A stretch of DNA of 64,000 nt, from positions 55,694,142 through 55,758,141 of the forward strand of contig OY997651.1 of NCBI GenBank assembly GCA_963921795.1, read 5' to 3'. How positions within the stretch are numbered: position 1 is the stretch's first letter; each line of letters opens with the position of its first letter. This document shows positions 1 to 11,410 of this stretch, one piece after another. A program made the translations under genes and the position numbers. The notes below the pieces were generated by a model. It was not told where the DNA came from. It saw nothing but the letters and a program-made list of their open reading frames with translations, and made no database searches. The DNA is from Nannobrachium achirus (taxonomy: Eukaryota; Chordata; Actinopteri; Myctophiformes; Myctophidae).

Positions 1-54
1 ACAATAAATCAATTAGAATAAATTATGAAAAGAAAAAAAGAAAAAATAATAGGT

Positions 55-2199
55 CTATTGCAGATGAGCTATAGGAATAGCTATGAGGCTATTTCCCTCT
101 GAATCTGGATACAGGACACATTTACTGGTAATACAGCCAAGTCTACCAACCCCGGTAACATTAGACAACTCTCTAACCTTGTATGTCCCTATGCGTGAGG
201 ACTCACAGGGATATGTGTAATATGTTTCTTTGTGTCTGAAAGTTCTGTAGATTACATAGACCTCGTCACCTTCCTGGACTATATTCTGCACTACTGCGAT
301 TTCTTGTCCGACCTGAATACAATTATCCCCCTGCTTTATAGACAAGGTAAAACGACTATTGGTAACCTTTCTGTACTGTAGCGCAACACTGAAATGTTGT
401 GGAAGTGGACCATCAGTATGAAGGTGCAGCAAGACTGGTTCATCTGTTGCTAGTGGAACATCAACATGTGGAATTTCTGATAGCCTTTTGACAAGCTGTT
501 GTAGAGGTTGGTGTGGCTTGCGTAACATATGCTGGATTTGGCCTAGATAATTCTCAAAAGGGAATCCTGAAACATTATCTAAAGGTCCAAATTGTTTGTA
601 TTCATCTGCTAAATGTATAAGCTGGTGAACACTGTACACAATCTCATCCCTACCATACAACTGTCCAAAGTGTTCCACAAATGAAATCATCAATCTATGT
701 GCAAATTCCACCATTTGACCAGAAATTCCAGGAGACAAAAACAAATACATGGCCACTGAAAACAACATAAAGTTGTCATAAAACTCACTAGGAAGGCTGT
801 CCTTCAGCACTACAGGACCCCAGTATAACATGAAGGATCGGAGCTCTGAAGCTTTCCAGCGATCAAGCTCGTTTAAACCTCTAGGCTTGCGGTTGAATTC
901 ACAAGGCGTGTGGGAGTGCAACACCAGCAGCTTGCTAGATATACTGTTCACAGTTTGTGAAGGAAGCCTATAAGCTAGATTTCCCTTTAACCACATGTTC
1001 AATAGTTTCCTCATCAACCCAAGACAACAGAGGTGCATATAATCAATAGGGAATGAAGAAACCATCTTTACTATGCCTGCTAAAGGACTGAGTTTTTGTT
1101 TCAAGTGGTGTTCCTCATCAATCATGTCACAATAACTCGAGTCCGTCCTCAGCCTGACATTTGTTTCAGGATATGTCATTTTATAGTTCCTCCACACGCC
1201 CTCTTGGTCACACTTATCACACCCTGAATAACCATTATGTGATTTTATGTTCTTAACGTAGGCTCTGGCGGGAGCATCACACACAAATGAGGAAACCTGT
1301 ACATTCAACCGCTTACCATTATGAACAATGCCATTAGCCAGTACATTTTTAAGGTCACTAACAAATATCTGCAGATACTCAAATACACACTTTGGCTTGC
1401 TTAAGCCACAAAATATACCGACAATAAAAGGGGACTTGGTATAATCACATTTCAGCATTGAAAGTATAGGCCAGAATTGAAGTCTTGAACTCCTAAAGAG
1501 GGGGAGGCCATTTATGTTGAACTGCAAAGTAAGAGTTGTCAGGTTCACTGGTAAACTCAAACAATTCAATCGTGTAAGTATTCCCTGCACCAAACCAAAG
1601 TGATAGTACTCGCCACCTTCCATTGGAGTGGTTACAACATGAGATTGTGTTCCTAGTAGTGTCCTTCCATCTTTAGGGAGCTTAGGGTGAAATGGCTTTA
1701 AGATGGACAGCAGAGCAGACAAAGCAACCAGACTGATGGAGTAGGATGTTGCCCAATATCTTAGACTCCTTAAAAGCATATCCTCCTGACTAGGCAGATG
1801 CTCATCATCACTGTCAGAGTGAGAATCTGATTCATCTTCATCATTGCCAGCTACACTATCATCTATAAGATCATTTTCCATTTGCACATGATCTGGTTCC
1901 ACTTCATTTCCAGCTACTACACTACTATACGCATGGTTTTCCATTTGCCTGTAATCTGATGATTCAAATGCATCATTGCCAGCTACACTGCCATCAATAT
2001 AACTTTCTGTGTGTGTATGGGGTGATGGTGGTGTATTTAGTTGGGAATCATGAGATCTTGTAAAGGCAGGGTCCCCATGTGCACAGGGGTCTAGATCTTC
2101 CCTTTCATTATGCAAAGCGTCCTCATATTCCTTAAGGATATCTTTCTCTATGTCCCTTACAGTTCTGATGACTCGACGTCTTTTAGTCCAATAAGACAT
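55..2199 (-). CDS. Tnp2-like (CACTA-type) transposase, full ORF
   Basis: A single open frame of 714 codons ending in a stop at 55-57. Residues 1-140 are charged and acidic, with three short S/V-V-AGN repeats near residues 71, 95 and 115. The core has FVCDAPAR (305-312), a GYSGCDKC zinc-ligand-like motif (323-330) and FPIDYMHL (383-390). This order is known from animal transposases related to the Tnp2/Transposase_21 group, which would cut and paste the element in the nucleus. Where relatives usually have an Asp before Gly-Leu-Pro-Leu-Phe, this protein reads N-I-N-G (Asn 230), so catalytic activity is doubtful. The start is the first Met of the frame; a spliced 5' leader lies upstream. Superfamily assignment is from motif memory, not a search. 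The element's 3' end lies outside the window. Confidence 0.75.
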   Translation of the reverse strand: MSYWTKRRRVIRTVRDIEKDILKEYEDALHNEREDLDPCAHGDPAFTRSHDSQLNTPPSPHTHTESYIDGSVAGNDAFESSDYRQMENHAYSSVVAGNEVEPDHVQMENDLIDDSVAGNDEDESDSHSDSDDEHLPSQEDMLLRSLRYWATSYSISLVALSALLSILKPFHPKLPKDGRTLLGTQSHVVTTPMEGGEYYHFGLVQGILTRLNCLSLPVNLTTLTLQFNINGLPLFRSSRLQFWPILSMLKCDYTKSPFIVGIFCGLSKPKCVFEYLQIFVSDLKNVLANGIVHNGKRLNVQVSSFVCDAPARAYVKNIKSHNGYSGCDKCDQEGVWRNYKMTYPETNVRLRTDSSYCDMIDEEHHLKQKLSPLAGIVKMVSSFPIDYMHLCCLGLMRKLLNMWLKGNLAYRLPSQTVNSISSKLLVLHSHTPCEFNRKPRGLNELDRWKASELRSFMLYWGPVVLKDSLPSEFYDNFMLFSVAMYLFLSPGISGQMVEFAHRLMISFVEHFGQLYGRDEIVYSVHQLIHLADEYKQFGPLDNVSGFPFENYLGQIQHMLRKPHQPLQQLVKRLSEIPHVDVPLATDEPVLLHLHTDGPLPQHFSVALQYRKVTNSRFTLSIKQGDNCIQVGQEIAVVQNIVQEGDEVYVIYRTFRHKETYYTYPCESSRIGTYKVRELSNVTGVGRLGCITSKCVLYPDSEGNSLIAIPIAHLQ

Positions 2200-2506
2200 C
2201 TTAACTCATTTAGACCTGGTGCTACTCACATTAGTATTTGCTATACTTTTTTTTTTTATGATTTTCTTTTTTTATACAATTCTTTTTTTAATTTTTTTTT
2301 TTTTTTTTTTTTAATAAAATTTCTTTTTTTATAAGAATTTCAAAGTTTTCAGAAACCTTAGGTTAGGTTTTATAAGGCGTTCTTAGAATTGGCATCAGGT
2401 CTAAATGGGTTGAAAAATGAGGTGGTGCTCAGGTGCTGCTATTATTACATTACTTGGCCCAGTGAATCCCCTTGAGTGAGTGAGTGAGTCCTCTTGCAGC
2501 ACAACT

Positions 2507-3407
2507 CTGAAAATAGAAGAAAACAAATAAAAAACATTAATAAAATATACTGAATATATCAGTCAAATGATTTATTTATTTCTTCTCCAGGCCCTTCCAA
2601 TGTTTTAAAATATATTAACTTAAGGAGGAAACATTGCCCCATTGTAGTAAAGGCTTTAAAGTGCCTTCATTAAAATGTGCCAAGGCAAAAAGATTTACCC
2701 CAAGTATGAAGACGTTTCCACTGACTAACATTGGAAATCCTAGTTTATATTGTACAATGCGGTCGGGCGTATCCGCCTACCATATCCGGCACAAATTTAC
2801 ATGCAAACACGGTTGGCATTTCCGTATCCTGTCTAAACCGGAACTTCAACCTGCAGAGGGAATTGATTCCAGTTTACTTAGCTACGATAGCCTCCACTCC
2901 ACATCGTCCGAATGATTATTTCACCATTATAGATTAACGAACAGCTTCACAGTGATGTGGCTACAACAATGCTTATTTAACTATTAAAAACGGTAATTTT
3001 ATATACACTTATTTGCAAAGAAAAGATACGTTTCAATGCTAAAAACATGGCGGGCCGGGGAACATTAGCAGTGGTGTACTGTAAAGTAACTAGCTGCTAC
3101 TAGCATATCTAGCCAACAATATGCAGTCCTATTTTGCAAACAAGCTGCGCAAAGTTGCCACAACACTAATTCTTGAAGTTAACGTTTAGTCAAACGATGA
3201 AAGCCAGATGTTGGTGTCTGAACGAGACAATATTCACATAAGGACTCACCAACAGTTAGCTATTAGCTAGCATGCTAATCAATAAGCTACATACAAGGCG
3301 TGCGGTGGGTACTTTGTCAAAGTACGCACGGCCATAAGGATTACACCTAGCTGAGCCAGTTGATGGTATCTGAACGGCAAAATAAATTATATTCTCAAGG
3401 ACTTACC
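2507..3407 (-). promoter_or_regulatory. Putative spliced 5' leader of the transposase gene
   Basis: On the minus strand a strong acceptor (pyrimidine tract ending TTCTATTTTCAG) has its AG at 2508-2507. Two consensus donors lie upstream: GGTGAGTCC at 3250-3242 and GGTAAGTCC at 3407-3399. They would splice alternative short non-coding first exons to an exon that continues into the ATG at 2199. The T-rich stretch at 2246-2335 lies inside that exon. The same sites recur about 3,018 bp further on in the duplicate. This is inference from splice consensus only. The plus-strand frames of 93 and 68 codons in this stretch look like chance. Confidence 0.45.
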
Positions 3408-3557
3408 AATTTGTTTCAAACACTGAAGCGACACGTAAGAAGTGGTTAGCTGTGTTGTAGCCACTAAAGGGCGCCACGGCTTGCTTTGATGACTCAAGTC
3501 CCGTGAGGTCTCGCCGACTCTCGCGAGTTGCTTAAACTACCATGCCTCTCGGAGGGG

Positions 3558-3608
3558 AAGAGAGGGAGAGAGGAAGGGAGGGAGGGAGGGAGGGGAGTGG
3601 AGGGGGCG
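3558..3608. repeat. GGGA-rich purine tract
   Basis: Purine run of GGGAGA/GGGA units in the transposon 5' flank. It is repeated at 6574-6622 in copy 2 with fewer GGGA units. Low complexity, no coding signal. Confidence 0.8.
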
Positions 3609-3639
3609 ATCAGCAACAGACATTAAAACAATGTCTATT

Positions 3640-3830
3640 CAATGTAGGCCATTTCAACATTGAAAAAAAACATACATAGGTATACTACATTGATTCAACA
3701 ACATTTTTTCAATTATTGAAATGGTATCTGTAATTAAACATTGAATCAACATAGCTTTTTCAACCTCAACCAAAAATAACCAATCTGACCAAAATTCAAC
3801 ATTGAATCAACAGATTTTGCTATCTGGGTA
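3640..3830 (-). mobile_element. Terminal region of the Tnp2-like transposon
   Basis: AT-rich stretch built of repeated ATTGAATCAACA/TTCAACATTGAA words on both strands, ending in TACCCAGATAGCAAAA (minus strand). I take this as the 5' terminus of the transposon. The same end lies at 6655-6846. The opposite terminus is outside the window, so inverted repeats and target duplication cannot be checked. Confidence 0.5.
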
Positions 3831-5217
3831 ACACTGTTAGTTGATATTTTACATCGTTTGATACTGTCTGCTCTCCACCACCCTTCTCCTCTCTGTTAGA
3901 CAGGACGTGAACCATTACGACATCGACTAGCGCGTGGCACAGAGAAAGAGCTATAGATATACTGTTCACAGTTTGTGAAGGAAGCCTATAAGCTAGATTT
4001 CCCTTTAACCACATGTTCAATAGTTTCCTCATCAACCCAAGACAACAGAGGTGCATATAATCAATAGGGAATGAAGAAACCATCTTTACTATGCCTGCTA
4101 AAGGACTGAGTTTTTGTTTCAAGTGGTGTTCCTCATCAATCATGTCACAATAACTCGAGTCCGTCCTCAGCCTGACATTTGTTTCAGGATATGTCATTTT
4201 ATAGTTCCTCCACACGCCCTCTTGGTCACACTTATCACACCCTGAATAACCATTATGTGATTTTATGTTCTTAACGTAGGCTCTGGCGGGAGCATCACAC
4301 ACAAATGAGGAAACCTGTACATTCAACCGCTTACCATTATGAACAATGCCATTAGCCAGTACATTTTTAAGGTCACTAACAAATATCTGCAGATACTCAA
4401 ATACACACTTTGGCTTGCTTAAGCCACAAAATATACCGACAATAAAAGGGGACTTGGTATAATCACATTTCAGCATTGAAAGTATAGGCCAGAATTGAAG
4501 TCTTGAACTCCTAAAGAGGGGGAGGCCATTTATGTTGAACTGCAAAGTAAGAGTTGTCAGGTTCACTGGTAAACTCAAACAATTCAATCGTGTAAGTATT
4601 CCCTGCACCAAACCAAAGTGATAGTACTCGCCACCTTCCATTGGAGTGGTTACAACATGAGATTGTGTTCCTAGTAGTGTCCTTCCATCTTTAGGGAGCT
4701 TAGGGTGAAATGGCTTTAAGATGGACAGCAGAGCAGACAAAGCAACCAGACTGATGGAGTAGGATGTTGCCCAATATCTTAGACTCCTTAAAAGCATATC
4801 CTCCTGACTAGGCAGATGCTCATCATCACTGTCAGAGTGAGAATCTGATTCATCTTCATCATTGCCAGCTACACTATCATCTGTAAGATCATTTTCCATT
4901 TGCACATGATCTGGTTCCACTTCATTTCCAGCTACTACACTACTATACGCATGGTTTTCCATTTGCCTGTAATCTGATGATTCAAATGCATCATTGCCAG
5001 CTACACTGCCATCAATATAACTTTCTGTGTGTGTATGGGGTGATGGTGGTGTATTTAGTTGGGAATCATGAGATCTTGTAAAGGCAGGGTCCCCATGTGC
5101 ACAGGGGTCTAGATCTTCCCTTTCATTATGCAAAGCGTCCTCATATTCCTTAAGGATATCTTTCTCTATGTCCCTTACAGTTCTGATGACTCGACGTCTT
5201 TTAGTCCAATAAGACAT
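3820..5217 (-). pseudogene. Truncated duplicate of the Tnp2-like transposase
   Basis: A 465-codon frame. The first 421 codons match the full transposase except for one residue (Thr for Ile at 112). At the duplication junction (about 3955) the frame leaves transposase sequence and reads 44 codons of antisense flank before a stop at 3820. The last 290 or so transposase residues are missing. The core motifs FVCDAPAR and FPIDYMHL remain. The same antisense tail can be read again at 6836-6965, showing that it is flank and not part of the protein. Probably non-functional; a truncated protein could at most bind DNA or interfere. Confidence 0.85.
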
Positions 5218-6968
5218 CTTAACTCATTTAGACCTGGTGCTACTCACATTAGTATTTGCTATACTTTTTTTTTTATGATTTTCTTTTTTATACAATTCTT
5301 TTTTTAATTTTTTTTTTTTTTTTTTTAAATAAAATTTCTTTTTTTTATAAGAATTTCAAAGTTTTCAGAAACCTTAGGTTAGGTTTTATAAGGCGTTCTT
5401 AGAATTGGCATCAGGTCTAAATGGGTTGAAAAATGAGGTGGTGCTCAGGTGCTGCTATTATTACATTACTTGGCCCAGTGAATCCCCTTGAGTGAGTGAG
5501 TGAGTCCTCTTGCAGCACAACTCTGAAAATAGAAGAAAACAAATAAAAAACATTAATAAAATATACTGAATATATCAGTCAAATGATTTATTTATTTCTT
5601 CTCCAGGCCCTTCCAATGTTTTAAAATATATTAACTTAAGGAGGAAACATTGCCCCATTGTAGTAAAGGCTTTAAAGTGCCTTCATTAAAATGTGCCAAG
5701 GCAAAAAGATTTACCCCAAGTATGAAGACGTTTCCACTGACTAACATTGGAAATCCTAGTTTATATTGTACAATGCGGTCGGGCGTATCCGCCTACCATA
5801 TCCGGCACAAATTTACATGCAAACACGGTTGGCATTTCCGTATCCTGTCTAAACCGGAACTTCAACCTGCAGAGGGAATTGATTCCAGTTTACTTAGCTA
5901 CGATAGCCTCCACTCCACATCGTCCGAATGATTATTTCACCATTATAGATTAACGAACAGCTTCACAGTGATGTGGCTACAACAATGCTTATTTAACTAT
6001 TAAAAACGGTAATTTTATATACACTTATTTGCAAAGAAAAGATACGTTTCAATGCTAAAAACATGGCGGGCCGGGGAACATTAGCAGTGGTGTACTGTAA
6101 AGTAACTAGCTGCTACTAGCATATCTAGCCAACAATATGCAGTCCTATTTTGCAAACAAGCTGCGCAAAGTTGCCACAACACTAATTCTTGAAGTTAACG
6201 TTTAGTCAAACGATGAAAGCCAGATGTTGGTGTCTGAACGAGACAATATTCACATAAGGACTCACCAACAGTTAGCTATTAGCTAGCATGCTAATCAATA
6301 AGCTACATACAAGGCGTGCGGTGGGTACTTTGTCAAAGTACGCACGGCCATAAGGATTACACCTAGCTGAGCCAGTTGATGGTATCTGAACGGCAAAATA
6401 AATTATATTCTCAAGGACTTACCAATTTGTTTCAAACACTGAAGCGACACGTAAGAAGTGGTTAGCTGTGTTGTAGCCACAAAAGGGCGCCACGGCTTGC
6501 TTTGATGACTCAAGTCCCGTGAGGTCTCGCCGACTCTCGCGAGTTGCTTAAACTACCATGCCTCTCGGAGGGGAAGAGAGGGAGAGAGGAAGGGAGGGAG
6601 GGAGGGAGGGGAGTGGAGGGGGCGATCAGCAACAGACATTAAAACAATGTCTATTCAATGTAGGCCATTTCAACATTGAAAAAAAACATACATAGGTATA
6701 CTACATTGATTCAACAACATTTTTTCAATTATTGAAATGGTATCTGTAATTAAACATTGAATCAACATAGCTTTTTCAACCTCAACCAAAAATAACCAAT
6801 CTGACCAAAATTCAACATTGAATCAACAGATTTTGCTATCTGGGTAACACTGTTAGTTGATATTTTACATCGTTTGATACTGTCTGCTCTCCACCACCCT
6901 TCTCCTCTCTGTTAGACAGGACGTGAACCATTACGACATCGACTAGCGCGTGGCACAGAGAAAGAGCT
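3954..6968. repeat. 3-kb tandem duplication, copy 2
   Basis: Second copy of 936-3952. I see only a handful of differences: one missense change in the transposase (Ile to Thr at codon 112), poly-T and GGGA-run length changes, and single substitutions. The copy ends at 6968, where sequence common to the end of copy 1 continues into new flank. Such high identity means a very recent duplication or an assembly artefact. Confidence 0.95.
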
Positions 6969-8035
6969 GGCCCCGTTCCCAGACAGGAAACAGATGTCAA
7001 GCGAGAAAGTGACCATAATAACAAAATACAAATGATCCGACTCTACAAATGAAAGTTACAATGCAGAAGTTACTTCTGCATTTGTTGTTTTTCCATTTCA
7101 ACCAAAATTCCCCCATGTGTGTCTCTTCATAACAGGATGCAAGTGTGTGGTAATCCGTCCGTACATTTCCCGTCACATTTAGCCTCATTTCGCAACAACC
7201 CACACATAATATTCTGCTTAAACTGCTTTAAGTTGTACAAAGATGCTTGTCTTCAGCTTGATCTATAATTAAGGGAAAACAGGGTTGAAACGCTGATATA
7301 CAAGCCCAGTCTTGTAGACAGTAGCTGTATGTACGTTTTCTCAGATTTTTCTCCGCAACTCTTCATAGAATCTGAGGTAAAACTGACCAAATGTGTTCAT
7401 ATTGCTTAAAAAGCAGATGTTTTGTCATAACAGCCAGCTGTCACTGTAAAAGTAATAGTAAAGCTCATTTTCGGGTGTTGTCCATCTTGGAAATTTGTAA
7501 ATTAAAGGTCCAGACACACCCAATCATGAAGATAAGTATTCCATTGAGTTTCTCTTGATGTGAGACCATGAAATAGATATCACGTTTACTTGTCATTATA
7601 ACAAAAATTACAATCACTGACACTCACTTACATTGAAGCGTTTCCTTCAACAAATGTCCTACATTATATAATCTAAATTCGCATATGAGTATACTAAGGC
7701 ACCAATACTTGTTTCAGATGTTAGGTAGATGTATTTATGACATTTGAGAAAGATTTTGTGTTGCCAAAATCAGCAAAAACAGCAGCACAAGATTTTCATT
7801 TTGTTGTTATTCCCTTTGCTCTTGTTTTTGTTTTTGTTTTTTCCCTCTTATCTATCTTTTTCTTACGTCTCTGTAACTTTGTAAATAACTGTATACTGCT
7901 GTGCTACAACTTTCTTACTTACTATCAAGAGATCTTTCTAATGAAGCAAAGTTTATGTAGTGCCCATGGGGCGGGAACGAAACCGAACGATACCAGCCAC
8001 GCAATACGACCTACAGTATATGCACATTTCTAAAG
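6969..8035. other. Intergenic, no recognised feature
   Basis: AT-rich unique-looking sequence. The 98-codon plus frame at 7737-8033 is hydrophobic low-complexity translation with no homology I recognise. Nothing else seen. Confidence 0.5.
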
Positions 8036-8552
8036 TGACAATTGAAGGACTTTTTACTACCTCAAAATGGCAAATTAAACATTGGCCAAATTGTCAAATA
8101 TTAGAGGCAGAAATTGTGAAAATGTTCACGTGTTATACAAAATGTAAAGTCTCAACTTTTAGCACTCGTCAGGGTGGGGGTCCCAGGTTAAAATATGATT
8201 ATTTGGGGGGTCGTGGTCTGAGAAGGTTGAGAACCACTGATCTATACAATAATCAGAAAACATGAACAATGTCAGCATGTAATAAACACTGTGTTGCATA
8301 ATGTGCGTGCGTGAATGAACATCAGTATAATTAGTCAGTGAGCATGAATGGGCGTGTTCACAATCGTGTTCCTGTCAGATCAGGTCTTTTCATTGTCTGG
8401 ACATGTGATTGTAATAATCTGCACCTATATATTAGATACTGCAAGAAAATGCAGATCTACAAGCTCACAAAGCCTGCACAAAGACAGCCATGAGTGGACA
8501 ATAATACCAGAAACACATAAAGAGATGGACCTTAATGACCATAACAGGTCTG

Positions 8553-8621
8553 TAACTCTGAGAGTGTACAAATGGAAACCTCTTCAATCCATTTGGTTCC
8601 ATTTGTACACTCTCAGAGTTA
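8553..8621. repeat. 27/28-bp inverted repeat (hairpin)
   Basis: Arms 8553-8580 and 8595-8621 pair over 27 of 28 positions around a 14-nt loop. The structure is kept in block X copy 2 (about 41950-42017) with a 2-nt deletion in one arm and one change in the other. Confidence 0.85.
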
Positions 8622-8765
8622 AGGGGGTCCATGAAATAAAACATTTTAGATCCACTAGTACTATTGGACTAATATGCCATAGTGTCATTCATGATAGTAA
8701 ATCAGTTGCATACATAATCTGAAGAAATCCTGGAGACTGACATTCATTGGGTCTTATACTCCCTA

Positions 8766-9083
8766 AAGCCTGGATCAGAGTCTACGGTGGAGAGCTATCC
8801 ACCGCAAATTTGAGGTGGAAAGCTTTCCACCTCAAGTCAGAAAATGAGTGCAGGCCATCATAGTCGGCCCACGGTGAAGTCCTTTACCCCGGTCTAGACT
8901 GGTTCAGGTCGACCAATCAGTGAACGGGGTGTAGAGCCTGTCTGTCTGATAGTAAAAACAGAGAGATGTGTTGGGACTCGCGGTGGAAAGCTCTCCACCG
9001 CGAGGAATGATGTAACGTTGTAGTTTCATGACTCAAAAAGACTCGAAAAGACTACACCGCGGACCCGACTATGATCCGGGCTT
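8766..9083. mobile_element. MITE with AAGCCYGGATCAKAGTC termini
   Basis: A 318-bp segment bounded by AAGCCTGGATCAGAGTC and the inverted AAGCCCGGATCATAGTC. It has internal palindromes (GGTGGAGAGCT...; GGTGGAAAGCTCTCCACC). Block X copy 2 (42152-42160) reads straight through with CCCT joined to CAGTC and no clear target duplication. Non-coding; superfamily not assigned. Confidence 0.75.
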
Positions 9084-9278
9084 CAGTCACCTAGTCTCGC
9101 GTGGCCAGACTGTTGACTCCTGCACTTTGCAAATGCTTCTGTCTGTCTTTGATTAGGTTTAATAGTGACATAAGTCTATCTGAATCCCTTATCCATGTGT
9201 CATTGTTCTTAGCTGTATGTTTATCAATTTTGAATTGTAAAAGTTAGTTTTACTTAGGCTACTTTGCATCAGAGGAAA

Positions 9279-9347
9279 GCAAATCTACAAGCTGACAACA
9301 TGTCTGACTGCAGCAGATTGTGAGCTTGTAGATCAACTATCTTCGGC
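9279..9347. repeat. Dispersed hairpin, copy 1
   Basis: Arms AATCTACAAGCTGACAA and TTGTGAGCTTGTAGATC-type around a roughly 15-nt loop, followed by AACTATCTTCGGC. It is one member of the dispersed hairpin family described in the findings; the block X copy 2 version is at 42356-42420. Confidence 0.85.
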
Positions 9348-9641
9348 AAGCAGGGTATTTAGCCCCCCCCCCCTGGTGGAGGCTTAGCCCTCCCTAAGCC
9401 CCCCCCCTACCCACAAAACCAGTTGTGATGAAAGATATTTATGGGATAAATAAATGAAATATTGAAATATATATGAATTATAGCTGTCAGAATTATAGTG
9501 GCAGTAATTAATTGTGTTAAAATATTTGACATAAAGAATGCCCAGAATAACAGCCCTGTTCACTGATCAGAAGTGCATTCTCTCAGTAGAAGACGTGGTA
9601 AGGTCAGCAGCCACTTAATTCTCCCCCCTCCCCCCTCCCGT

Positions 9642-9697
<56 letters not shown>

Positions 9698-10031
9698 CGA
9701 GGAGAAGAGACAGCTGCCGTCTCAAAAGAGAGTGAAGTTGTTTTAAACGTAGGTACTTCTACCTTTGTAGCTGTTGTCATCTCAAAGTAAAATCCACAAT
9801 TTTATTCTCCAACTTGCTTGGATTAGAATCCAGAGAAGTGATCATGGTGAATGCATTTTCAACACTAGATTGCCAGCCAGCTGTGTTGGGTTAACGAGGC
9901 TCGTTGAGAATGACCCTGATTTGACATAGATGCGCAAATAAGGCACTGTCTTTTATGGCAAGACATTTTAACTTTTAGTATTTTGTCTGTGCATGTGTGT
10001 CAACTGAGAATGGTTTCTCTGTAGCCTAGGT
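9348..10031. repeat. Low-complexity stretch with (AC)n at 9645-9692
   Basis: Contains a C-rich run (9363-9408), a pyrimidine run (9622-9640) and about 24 uninterrupted AC units (9645-9692). No coding signal seen up to the hAT terminus at 10032. Confidence 0.8.
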
Positions 10032-10130
10032 CAGGGGTTTTCAACAGGGGGTCCTCAGAGTTACTACAGGGGGTCCTCCAAATCTTTGCGTGATAGAAAC
10101 CTTTTTTCCTCCTTTTTTATATTAACCACT

Positions 10131-10211
10131 TGCCAAAAATAGCCGATCTACAAGCTCACAACTTCTCGTGCTGAAAGGCCTTGTGAGCTTGTAGATCGGC
10201 TATTTTCGGCA
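10131..10211. repeat. Dispersed hairpin, best-preserved long copy
   Basis: Left arm 10131-10161 and right arm 10181-10211 pair over about 30 bp with one mismatch (CCAAAAATAG against CTATTTTCGG). The core is GATCTACAAGCTCACAA and its complement. The loop is 19 nt. Confidence 0.9.
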
Positions 10212-10723
10212 AAGAGGTTTTGTAGAGGGAGGAAAGAGTAGACTAGTACAGAGTGAAAGGTCAGATGTATTCAATATTGACAATTCAAGTGGTTAAATAT
10301 ATGAAAACACATCGACATGGATCCAAAATACCCTGATGATTGTGCTGTCAAACAATGAAGTAGGCATAGGCGATTCTAGCCTCTTCCAGCGGGGGGTGCA
10401 CGACCTCTATTACCTCATGCACGCGCGCGCAGCGCGCGCCTCATGCACGCACGCGCGCGCAGCGGTTTTGTAATGTTGTTTTAGCGGATTTCTGCAGTTA
10501 ATTTTGTACCCAAATGTAACACAATATAAACAAAAAAAGTGTAAAACAGGTGCTTCTCTTTCTAGACACCATGAGCATGTCTAGTATAGGATTTATTTAC
10601 TTATTTTGCAGACAGAGGCAGCAAAGCCAAACATCAAGTTAATCATCATTCATCAAGCAATCAAGCAGTCATTTACAGTGTCAAATAAGCATTTCACAAA
10701 AACAAATAGTAGACACATCCTTA

Positions 10724-11410
10724 TTACACAATGAACTGCAGCCTCCGGGTTTTGACACTTGCAAACCTTTCAATTATTTTCTGCACTTTAATTTCGTGTA
10801 TTTTCTCAATCTGTAAAATGCCTATATCTGACACTCTTTTATCAGTCATGGTTGTCCGTAAATACGTTTTTAGTTGTCTCAAAGTAGAGAAACTGCGCTC
10901 AGCTGAAGCACTCGTAACTGGTATGGTGAGGTACAGTGTGTAGACGTGTTTTAATGTACCAAATGAATCAGAATTATGCATTCCCTTCTCTTGAAAAAAA
11001 GCAAGTTTCTTTTCAAACAGTGTTGTGTCCTCCATTTCTTTTTTTTTGCGCACATTCTCTTCCCTGTACATGGAAGTCATTACAGAGATTTCAGCTTTCA
11101 GAACATCTGCATCAAGAGTGTATGTTTGACATACGTCTGTCACACTTTTTTCTGAAGGGCTATCTGAGGTTACAACATCAGCAAGACACTGGAGGATATG
11201 AAAATCGTTTTCAGAAAAGCGCCCCTCAAGCTGTTGTATGAGTGTGTCCAGTGTTCTATACAGAATATCACATCGGTAATAATCCGCTGCTGTGTTCGGT
11301 TCTACACGGCGGCAGAACCATTTTGGGCTTAATATAATAGGGTTTATAAAAGCATGATCTGACTGTCTTAGTCTTACCTTGGGCTGGTCAGGAGGAAATG
11401 GTTCAGTCAC
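10724..11410 (-). pseudogene. hAT transposase, C-terminal part
   Basis: A 228-codon frame. The C-terminal half contains LTIPVTSASAERSFSTLR followed by LRTTM and a short helical tail, the hallmark of the hAT C-terminal dimerisation domain (Dimer_Tnp_hAT). The section before it (ADYYRCDILYRTLDTLI) resembles the linker seen in ZMYM1/P52rIPK-like hAT proteins of fish. The N-terminal BED-type zinc finger and most of the RNase-H-like catalytic core are absent. Upstream codons could lie in other exons, but none with recognisable homology was found up to the element's 5' end at 14287. Most likely a broken gene. Confidence 0.8.

Larger units (their letters stand above)
936..3952. repeat. 3-kb tandem duplication, copy 1
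   Basis: This stretch is repeated almost base for base at 3954-6968 with an offset of 3,018, drifting to 3,016 through homopolymer changes. It covers most of the transposase frame, its leader and terminus, and about 120 bp beyond the element. The junction at 3950-3956 shares AGCT with both parents, which suggests microhomology. Confidence 0.95.
8036..9347. repeat. Block X, copy 1 (paralogue at 41210-42440)
   Basis: Segment shared with 41210-42440. The region around 8170-8245 ends in a minus-strand CAGTGGTTCTCAACC, a typical hAT (Charlie-like) end. A near-perfect palindrome follows at 8553-8621. Copy 1 carries a MITE at 8766-9083 that copy 2 lacks; copy 2 has a poly-A insertion that copy 1 lacks. 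Confidence 0.85.

Noticed and set aside
2634-2937. 93- and 68-codon plus frames conserved in both 3-kb copies
   Set aside because: Conservation is only due to the recent duplication; no homology and antisense to the transposon leader.
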